A DNA stretch of 8,228 nt from contig NZ_JBEBRB010000095.1 in assembly GCF_040395035.1 (NCBI RefSeq), forward strand, positions 1 to 8,228, in the 5' to 3' direction. The notes under the pieces are model-generated. The model worked only from the letters and a program-made list of their open reading frames with translations. It was not told the origin of the DNA and searched no databases. Both the position numbers and the translations under genes were made by a program. Position 1 is the first letter of the stretch. The number at the start of each line of letters is the position of its first letter. This DNA is from Parapedobacter lycopersici_A (GTDB lineage: Bacteria; Bacteroidota; Bacteroidia; Sphingobacteriales; Sphingobacteriaceae). Shown one piece after another: positions 1 through 4,855 of this stretch.

Positions 1-6
1 GCGCAT
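1..6 (-). other. Possible start codon of a divergent gene leaving the left edge
   Basis: On the minus strand an ATG lies at 6-4, followed by CGC, so only Met-Arg is visible. It is preceded by the purine-rich stretch GAAAAAGGAAAGGA, which would make a good ribosome-binding region. The position fits, because LacI-family genes are often divergent from the operon they control. Two codons cannot prove a gene, so this is inference from the ribosome-binding-like sequence and the context. Confidence 0.35.
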
Positions 7-22
7 TCCTTTCCTTTTTCAA

Positions 23-33
23 AACGTATCGTT
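23..33. promoter_or_regulatory. Operator-like inverted repeat AACG-N3-CGTT
   Basis: The sequence AACGTATCGTT has perfect 4-base arms around a 3-base centre. It lies 17 bases upstream of the possible divergent start codon and touches a TAnnTTTG element on the other strand. LacI/GalR operators are usually palindromes centred on CG, and this one has an odd-length centre, so the match is only approximate. It could be a site for the adjacent LacI-type regulator, or chance. Confidence 0.25.
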
Positions 34-40
34 ACTTTTG
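33..40 (+). promoter_or_regulatory. Candidate Bacteroidota -7 promoter element for the LacI-type gene
   Basis: TACTTTTG matches the Bacteroidota primary sigma factor -7 consensus TAnnTTTG exactly, on the strand of the LacI-type gene. I do not see a good TTTG at the -33 position. Transcription would begin near position 47 and leave a leader of about 180 bases before the ATG at 230. The motif is short, so this remains a candidate. Confidence 0.3.
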
Positions 41-201
41 AAACAGTTTTTTCGCTGTTGGCATAGGCATATGGAGAAAGCCTGATCAGTTGAAACCCTG
101 CTTGAACTGCCACTACAAGCCGATGGATGACACAGTGGCTATACCAGGTTCATTGCCTTTAAACGCAACGAGGCGATCCCGGCGATTCCATCGAATACAG
201 G

Positions 202-211
202 GAAGCGCTTC
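202..211. promoter_or_regulatory. LacI-family operator-like palindrome in front of the regulator gene
   Basis: GAAGCGCTTC is a perfect 10-base palindrome whose core matches AANCGNTT, the CG-centred core shared by many LacI/GalR-family operators such as the PurR and GalR types. It ends 18 bases before the ATG at 230, so a bound repressor would block transcription into its own gene. Autoregulation is common in this family. Assigning this site to this regulator is inference. Confidence 0.4.
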
Positions 212-229
212 GGTAAATACGTGATTCAG

Positions 230-1252
230 ATGAAAAAAGTGACCATATTAGATATCGCGAAGGAACTCGGCATTACGTTTTCGACAGTAGCCCGTGCGCT
301 AAATGATCATCCCGCGATCAGCGCCGCAACGAAGCAGTCGGTGCGTGAAACCGCTGATCGATTGGGGTATCAGCCAAACAAGCTGGCATCTTCGCTGCGA
401 TCGGGACGAACGAAGATTGTTGGGGTGCTTGTGCCGCGGTTGGATGTCAGTTTTTTCAGTTCCGTGGTACATGGCATTGAAAGCGTAATGAATGAGCAGG
501 GCTATACGATACTCCTTTACCAGTCGCAGGAATCAGCCCGGCACGAACAGCGGGGCATTGAAACCTTTTTGCGCTCGCGGGTAGATGGTATTATTGCATC
601 TATTTCGCTGGAAACGGAAACCGCAGCCGGTTACGAGGAAGTCAAGGCACGGAATACACCGCTGGCCTTCTTTGATCGGGTATTGGAGCAGCTGGATGTG
701 CCGTCCGTAACGATAGACGATTACCGTGGCGGGTTTATGGCTACCGAGCACCTGATCCGGGCCGGTTACCGTCACATTGTACACATCAGTCAGTATCGGG
801 ACATCAACATCTTTAACGAGCGGCTGCGGGGTTACCTCGATGCACTGAAACAATATGGATTGCCGGTTGACGAACGGCTGATCATTAAGGGGGATTTTTC
901 CCTGGATTTCGGGCGGCAGTGTGTCCGCGACCTGCTGGCCGAAGGCGTGACTTTTGATGCGGTTTTCACGCTGGAGGATTTTACAGCCATGGGTGTGGTG
1001 CAGGAACTGAAGCACGCCGGAAAACGTATACCCGATGAAGTGGGGGTAGTCGGTTTTGCAAATGAGGCGTTTACCAGCCTGGTGAGTCCAGCGATCTCAA
1101 CGGTAGACCAGCGGACAGTGGAAATGGGGAAGGCGGTTGCCCGGCTGTTTCTGCGACTGCTTAAGCAAGGTAATTATTATCACCATAAGCCCGAGAAGCT
1201 GGTACTGCAGCCCCGATTGCTCATCCGCGCGAGTTCCGACCGGACGGTTTAA
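230..1252 (+). CDS. LacI/GalR-family transcriptional regulator
   Basis: This 340-residue protein has the family's normal length and layout. The N-terminal helix-turn-helix (about residues 3-26) contains TILDIAKELGITFSTVARAL. A hinge helix with KLASSLRSGRT (51-61) follows, then a periplasmic-binding-protein-like effector domain from about residue 62, with the typical IGVLVP-like first strand, RLRGYLDAL (198-206), and VGFANEA...VSPAISTVDQ near the end. The usual TVSRAL of the recognition helix is TVARAL here. It should be a cytoplasmic DNA-binding regulator responding to a sugar or sugar-like ligand, which the sequence does not reveal. I chose the ATG at 230 because MKKVTILDIA places the helix-turn-helix at the usual distance from the start. 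A GTG at 221 would add three residues, and neither has a clear Shine-Dalgarno sequence. The stop lies four bases from the end of the convergent Fe-S gene. The likely target is a divergent gene beyond the left edge. Confidence 0.93.
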   Translation: MKKVTILDIAKELGITFSTVARALNDHPAISAATKQSVRETADRLGYQPNKLASSLRSGRTKIVGVLVPRLDVSFFSSVVHGIESVMNEQGYTILLYQSQESARHEQRGIETFLRSRVDGIIASISLETETAAGYEEVKARNTPLAFFDRVLEQLDVPSVTIDDYRGGFMATEHLIRAGYRHIVHISQYRDINIFNERLRGYLDALKQYGLPVDERLIIKGDFSLDFGRQCVRDLLAEGVTFDAVFTLEDFTAMGVVQELKHAGKRIPDEVGVVGFANEAFTSLVSPAISTVDQRTVEMGKAVARLFLRLLKQGNYYHHKPEKLVLQPRLLIRASSDRTV

Positions 1253-1256
1253 GGAT

Positions 1257-2048
1257 TTACAAGCCATTGGCACGTGCCGTTACTTCGGCGATGTCCAGCA
1301 CTTCCACTTCCGTTTCTTTCTCCCTTGCTTTTATCCCGTCACGCAGCATCAGCATGCAGAATGGACAAGCAGCAGCAATAACCTGCGGGCTGGTTTCAAG
1401 CGCTTCGTCGACACGTTCGACATTGATTTCCTTATTACCGGCCTCGGGTTCCTTGAACAGCTGGGCACCCCCCGCACCGCAGCAGAGCCCGTTGCTGCGG
1501 CAGCGTCTCATTTCGACAAGCTGCGCGTCGAGGTGTTCCAATACTTTGCGCGGAGCTTCATAAACCCCGTTTCCGCGGCCCAGATAGCAAGGGTCGTGGT
1601 AAGTGATGCGTTTACCGCTGAACGATTCACCATTGGCAGCAACGAGCTTGCCCGCGTCGATCAGCTGTTGGATCAGCTGGGTATGATGGATGACCTCATA
1701 ATGGCCGCCCAGGCCCGGATACTCATTTTTCAGCGTATTGAAGCAGTGTGGGCATCCGGTAACGATCTTACGGATACCATAGCCGTTGAGTGTATCGATA
1801 TTGGCAATAGCCTGGAGCTGGAAGAGAAACTCGTTGCCGGCACGCTTGGCCGGGTCACCCGTACAACCTTCTTCGGTGCCCAGTATGGCGAACCGCATGC
1901 CGACATGATGCAGTATCTGGCAAATAGCCCGTGTAATCCGTTGTGCACGTGTGTCGAAACTGCCGGCACAGCCTACCCAGAAAAGGATGTCGGGAATCTC
2001 GTTCCGGGCAGCCAGTTCGGCCATGGTGGGAATGTGTTGTTCGGTCAT
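1257..2048 (-). CDS. CCG-domain (Fe-S)-binding protein, HdrB/HdrD/GlpC-like redox subunit
   Basis: This 263-residue protein without signal peptide or membrane segment is built from two cysteine-rich CCG domains, as in heterodisulfide reductase HdrB/HdrD, GlpC and LutA. The second domain is canonical: C154 (HDPCYLGR), C189-C190 (LCCGAGG) and C228/C231 (ACPFC). The first has C27 (GCAG), C62 followed by Thr (GCTGDP), and C99/C102 (GCPHC), so one cysteine of the usual CC pair is absent. Such domains bind an iron-sulfur cluster and work in electron transfer or disulfide chemistry. The start overlaps the stop of the membrane Fe-S gene by ATGA and has a GGAGG five bases upstream, so the two are translationally coupled and probably form one complex at the inner membrane. 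The physiological partner is unknown. Candidates are ETF, a flavoprotein dehydrogenase, or a heterodisulfide-like substrate. Family assignment is secure; the exact reaction is not. Confidence 0.92.
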   Translation of the reverse strand: MTEQHIPTMAELAARNEIPDILFWVGCAGSFDTRAQRITRAICQILHHVGMRFAILGTEEGCTGDPAKRAGNEFLFQLQAIANIDTLNGYGIRKIVTGCPHCFNTLKNEYPGLGGHYEVIHHTQLIQQLIDAGKLVAANGESFSGKRITYHDPCYLGRGNGVYEAPRKVLEHLDAQLVEMRRCRSNGLCCGAGGAQLFKEPEAGNKEINVERVDEALETSPQVIAAACPFCMLMLRDGIKAREKETEVEVLDIAEVTARANGL

Positions 2049-2058
2049 TTTTGCCTCC
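2045..2058 (-). promoter_or_regulatory. Shine-Dalgarno and ATGA overlap coupling the two Fe-S genes
   Basis: GGAGG (minus strand, 2058-2054) lies five bases before the ATG at 2048-2046. The TGA of the upstream gene (2047-2045) overlaps that start as ATGA. This is a strong Shine-Dalgarno sequence, whereas the other starts in this window are preceded by weak or A-rich sequence. It points to reinitiation and matched production of the two subunits. Confidence 0.8.
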
Positions 2059-3334
2059 AGTTCGCACGGTCCGCCCGGGCATATTTCCAGGGGGCACCGT
2101 TGTTTTCAATATTACTGAACATCGTATTCAGCGTAGCAGGCGCCTGCGATTCCTCCATAACGGTATATTGCCGCAGCGCCATGATAATTTCTAATGGATT
2201 GATCAGCACCGGGCAGGCTTCCACGCAGGCGTTGCAGGTTGTGCACGCCCAGAGTTCTTCGCGGGTGATGTAGTCGTCGAGCAGCGATTTCCCATCGTCG
2301 GCTTCGACAGGTTTACCGCGATTCCCGGCCTCCACCATACGGTCGCGGGTATTCATCATGATTTTCCGCGGCGACAGGCGTTTGCCCGTCAGGTTTGCGG
2401 GGCATACTGCGGTGCATCGTCCGCACTCCGTGCAGGTGTAAGCGTCGAGCAGGTTTTTCCAGGTAAGGTCGGTCACGTCTTTTGCACCGAAGCGGAGCGT
2501 CTCATCCGATGATTCAGAAACCGCGGCCGGGTCGAGCATGGCTTTTACCTCCCGGGTAACCTGGGGCATATTGGCAAAACGGCCGGGATTGTCCAGGTTT
2601 GAAAAATAGGTGTTTGGAAAGGCCAGTACAATATGCAGGTGCTTGGAATAGGGGAGGTAATTCATAAAAGCCAGTACACCGGCAATGTGGAACCACCACG
2701 CGAAGCGCTCCAGGAAGATCAGTGCCGGAATACTTTCCGGTAGCATTGGCTGTAGCCACACGCTGACGGGGAATGAACCCGCCATGGAATAAGGGGCTAC
2801 ACCCAGCAGCTGTAACTGGTGATCGGCCGCATTCAATGTAAGGAAAGCGACCATCAGCAAAATTTCGGCAATTAGAATCAGGTTAGCATCGGTCTTCGGC
2901 CAGGCCGTCATTTCCCTGCCCGAAAAACGGCGAAGGTGCGCAATGTTGCGCCGGGCCAGGAAAATGACACACCCGATGAGTACGGCAAACGCCATCCACT
3001 CCAATATGGCAATAAGTACGTTATAGGTACGCCCCAACCCACCAAATGCGCGGTGAGTGCCAAACAGTCCATCGATGGTGATTTCCAGCAGCTCAATGTT
3101 AATGATGAAAAAACCCAGGTATACGAATCCATGCAGTAATGCGGCGAATGGCCTTTTAAACATTTTCCGCTGACCGAAGGCCACCTGCAGCATGATCCGG
3201 AACCGTCGGGCAGGCTGATCAGTCCGACGTTCCGGGTGGCCCATCCGAATGTTCCTGATGATGCGCCGGGCATTGTAGGCGGCCAGCGTGACGGCGCCCA
3301 GTAAAAGTATACCAAAAATAAGCTGGCTTATCAT
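2045..3334 (-). CDS. Membrane-bound 4Fe-4S dicluster protein (NarI/HdrE-like cytochrome b domain plus ferredoxin domain)
   Basis: This 429-residue protein starts with MISQLIFGILLLG. The N-terminal half has about five hydrophobic segments (near residues 2-22, 63-87, 106-127, 151-169 and 208-226). Histidines H68, H216, H232 and H234, the last two in PYSKHLHI, are candidate heme b ligands as in NarI/HdrE-like domains. The C-terminal half carries two [4Fe-4S] motifs: C301, C304, C307, C311 (CTECGRCTAVCP) and C364, C367, C370, C374 (CTTCNACVEACP). The protein should link a membrane cytochrome b, and through it menaquinone, to the soluble CCG subunit encoded by the overlapping downstream gene. The pair equals the domain set of single-chain HdrD-like or ETF:menaquinone oxidoreductases, split in two. 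The frame stays open upstream to a GTG at 3421, but those extra residues are Arg/Gly-rich and would precede the first membrane helix, so I prefer the ATG at 3334. Function is inferred from domains only. Confidence 0.9.
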   Translation of the reverse strand: MISQLIFGILLLGAVTLAAYNARRIIRNIRMGHPERRTDQPARRFRIMLQVAFGQRKMFKRPFAALLHGFVYLGFFIINIELLEITIDGLFGTHRAFGGLGRTYNVLIAILEWMAFAVLIGCVIFLARRNIAHLRRFSGREMTAWPKTDANLILIAEILLMVAFLTLNAADHQLQLLGVAPYSMAGSFPVSVWLQPMLPESIPALIFLERFAWWFHIAGVLAFMNYLPYSKHLHIVLAFPNTYFSNLDNPGRFANMPQVTREVKAMLDPAAVSESSDETLRFGAKDVTDLTWKNLLDAYTCTECGRCTAVCPANLTGKRLSPRKIMMNTRDRMVEAGNRGKPVEADDGKSLLDDYITREELWACTTCNACVEACPVLINPLEIIMALRQYTVMEESQAPATLNTMFSNIENNGAPWKYARADRANWRQK

Positions 3335-3504
3335 TCGATAGTTGGTTAACGATCCAAAGGCTCCGATGCGACGGATCCGATACCCCTGCGATGCGCCCGG
3401 GCAGCTGCCGGCACACCGCAAGCCGCGGCGAAAGGGCCATTATACGAAGTTAAGGAATTTCGATGACTCTCCAAGCCGACGGCCTGCGAACGGCATATTC
3501 GGGG
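3335..3504 (-). promoter_or_regulatory. Leader/promoter region of the Fe-S gene pair
   Basis: About 170 bases separate the terminator of the envelope operon from the ATG at 3334, and they must hold the promoter of the Fe-S pair. I find no TAnnTTTG element. A TATAAT lies on the minus strand at 3444-3439 without a convincing upstream partner. CGATGCG occurs twice between about 3364 and 3395, and CGGATCCG forms an 8-base palindrome nearby; neither is a recognised site. No gene or known riboswitch is visible. Confidence 0.35.
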
Positions 3505-3543
3505 AAATAAAAAACGCGGAATGTATTTTCATACACTCCGCGT
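3505..3543 (-). terminator. Intrinsic terminator of the uppS-bamA-skp cluster
   Basis: A 13-pair stem joins 3531-3543 and 3514-3526 with a 4-base loop (3527-3530). On the minus strand it is followed by TTTTTATTT. In minus-strand RNA the one imperfect position (3536/3521) is a G-U wobble, so the stem is fully paired; in plus-strand RNA the same position is an A-C mismatch. Stem, tail and wobble all show that it works for transcription coming from the skp genes, whose last stop lies 24 bases upstream of the stem. Confidence 0.88.
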
Positions 3544-3567
3544 CGCTAATTTTCGTTACCGGTCCGG

Positions 3568-4131
3568 TTACGGATTTGCCGGGGCAGTAGCTGAAATGCC
3601 GAGCTTGGTTTTCACTGCAGCTGTCAGGTCGTCGCCACCCTGGAAATACGGAATAGCTGAGTTGGCTATATCGAATACATAAGCATAGCCCTGTTCTTTG
3701 GCTACAGCCTGTACCGCTGTATTGGCTTTCTGGAAAATAGGAGCAAACAACTCTTCTTGTTTTTTACCCAGTTCATCCTGAGCGAGCTGCTGTACTTCTT
3801 GGATTCTCCGCTCAATTTCCTGGATTTCGACACCGAGTGATTGCAATTTAACGTCGGTAGAATCACTATTGGCTGCGCTGCGGTTCCGTTGCAAATCCTG
3901 GGCTGTTGTTATTTTTTTCTGATATTCAGCACCCATCTGCTGCAATTCCGCCTCTTTGCCCTTTTGCAGGGTTTCAAACTCCGTGTTTGCCGTTTTGAAT
4001 TCCGGCATGGCCTGTATAATTTCATTTGAATTGATGTGGCCGATTTTCTGTTGAGCACTTACGGTTACGGTTGATAAAAACAGTAGCGCTACTATCCCTA
4101 TCCCTTTAAACAAATTTTTCATGCGATCCAT
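3568..4131 (-). CDS. skp: OmpH/Skp-family periplasmic chaperone (second, downstream copy)
   Basis: This 187-residue protein has a signal peptide: MKNLFKG, then the hydrophobic stretch IGIVALLFLSTVTV, with cleavage expected after VSA, before Gln27 or Gln28. No lipobox cysteine is present, so it should be soluble in the periplasm. The mature part has the Skp plan: a short N-terminal strand (KIGHINSNEIIQAMPEF), a long Gln/Glu/Lys-rich helical arm (about residues 45-145), and a C-terminal strand region (YAYVFDIANSAIPYF). Skp trimers hold unfolded outer-membrane proteins and pass them to BamA, which is encoded two genes upstream. The tail (ATAPANP) is low-complexity. The first ATG (4131) is preceded by an A-rich stretch usual in Bacteroidota. 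The ATG at 4122 would give a more classical signal peptide and is a real alternative. It is the last gene before the terminator. Confidence 0.92.
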   Translation of the reverse strand: MDRMKNLFKGIGIVALLFLSTVTVSAQQKIGHINSNEIIQAMPEFKTANTEFETLQKGKEAELQQMGAEYQKKITTAQDLQRNRSAANSDSTDVKLQSLGVEIQEIERRIQEVQQLAQDELGKKQEELFAPIFQKANTAVQAVAKEQGYAYVFDIANSAIPYFQGGDDLTAAVKTKLGISATAPANP

Positions 4132-4151
4132 TTAGTTTTCTTGTTGTTTGC

Positions 4152-4169
4152 GCAATGCGGGTGCATTGC
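4152..4169 (-). other. Stem-loop between the two skp-like genes
   Basis: GCAATGC and GCATTGC form a perfect 7-pair stem with a 4-base loop. On the minus strand it sits about 20 bases upstream of the second skp start and is followed by an A-rich tract, not a T tract, so it is not an intrinsic terminator for these genes. It may act in mRNA processing, stability or differential expression of the two chaperones, or be incidental. Confidence 0.4.
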
Positions 4170-4228
4170 CCTTGTTTTCGTTATTTGTTATTGTTTATCG
4201 TTTAAATTTCGCAATGATACGAAACGGA

Positions 4229-4780
4229 TTAATTTTCCGCAAGTGATGGATCAGGTTTATAACCCAGCTGGGTTATTACGGCATCACTTTTATCAAGATT
4301 GGGATTGGCATAGAGGAAAGTCACCTCACTGCCTTTGTCCAGTACGATATCCAGACCCTGATCCTTCGCGATTCGCTGTATGGCGGCCGCTACCTTATCC
4401 TGAATCGGTTTAACCAGTTTTACCCGCTCCTGAAACAGATCCCCTTCGAACCCGAATTTCTGCCGTTGGAATTCGCGGGCTTCCTGCTCTCTATTGACAA
4501 TCTCATCTTCCCTTTTCCGGCGCATGGCTTCACTGAGCAGCACTTGATCTTCCTGATACGACTGATAGAGTTTCTCAATTTCAGCGAACCGGTTGTCTAC
4601 TTCTTCCTGCCATTGCACCGATAATGCATCCAGCTGTTTCTGTGCGGACAAATACTCAGGAATATGTTTCAGGATATATTCCGTATCCACATAGGCGAAC
4701 CGTTGCGCAAATGCAGTAGTGGTAGTCATGACGAGCAGCGCCACCACGCCGGCATAACCTATATATCTGTTGATTTTCAT
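4229..4780 (-). CDS. skp: OmpH/Skp-family periplasmic chaperone (first copy, next to bamA)
   Basis: This 183-residue protein has a signal peptide (MKINRYIGYAG, hydrophobic VVALLVMTTTT, cleavage expected after AFA at residue 25). The mature protein follows the Skp plan: an N-terminal strand (RFAYVDTEYILKHIPEY), a charged coiled-coil arm from about residue 45 to 125 rich in Glu, Arg and Gln, and a C-terminal strand region with AKDQGLDIVLDKG and VTFLYANPNLD. The expected role is binding unfolded outer-membrane proteins in the periplasm and delivering them to BamA. It lies 75 bases after bamA and 97 bases before a second family member. The two copies share layout and short motifs (KEQG/KDQG, P-E-F/P-E-Y near the N-terminus) but differ in most positions, so they are old paralogs, not a recent duplication. 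The start at 4780 is the only sensible one for the signal peptide. Confidence 0.93.
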   Translation of the reverse strand: MKINRYIGYAGVVALLVMTTTTAFAQRFAYVDTEYILKHIPEYLSAQKQLDALSVQWQEEVDNRFAEIEKLYQSYQEDQVLLSEAMRRKREDEIVNREQEAREFQRQKFGFEGDLFQERVKLVKPIQDKVAAAIQRIAKDQGLDIVLDKGSEVTFLYANPNLDKSDAVITQLGYKPDPSLAEN

Positions 4781-4819
4781 AATTCAAAAACTATTAATAT
4801 TTCCAAATCTGTTATTTAT

Positions 4820-4838
4820 CAAATGTACTGCAAAAGTA
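4820..4838 (-). promoter_or_regulatory. Tandem TAnnTTTG elements upstream of the skp pair
   Basis: On the minus strand TACTTTTG (4838-4831) and TACATTTG (4827-4820) both match the Bacteroidota -7 consensus TAnnTTTG. They lie in the short AT-rich gap after bamA, and the nearer one would start transcription about 33 bases before the skp start at 4780. No clear TTTG is seen at the -33 position. They suggest an extra promoter for the two chaperone genes inside the cluster. The region is AT-rich, so chance matches are possible. Confidence 0.35.
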
Positions 4839-4855
4839 ATTCCACTTTTTCCGTG

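Noticed and set aside
82..89. Palindrome CTGATCAG upstream of the LacI-type gene
   Set aside because: Eight-base palindromes are common by chance, and this one lacks the CG centre expected for LacI-family operators.
1269..1278. Perfect palindrome GGCACGTGCC near the end of the CCG-protein gene
   Set aside because: It lies in coding sequence, has no room for a stable hairpin loop and no T tail, so it is neither a terminator nor a supported regulatory site.
1137..2273. Long plus-strand open frame (378 codons) opposite the Fe-S genes
   Set aside because: It runs antisense to two well-supported iron-sulfur genes, starts inside the LacI-type gene, shows no recognisable domain, and is explained by the codon use of the genes on the other strand.
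3335..3421. N-terminal extension of the membrane Fe-S protein from a GTG at 3421
   Set aside because: The 29 extra residues are Arg/Gly-rich, do not resemble a signal or membrane segment, and precede a normal start at a hydrophobic helix.
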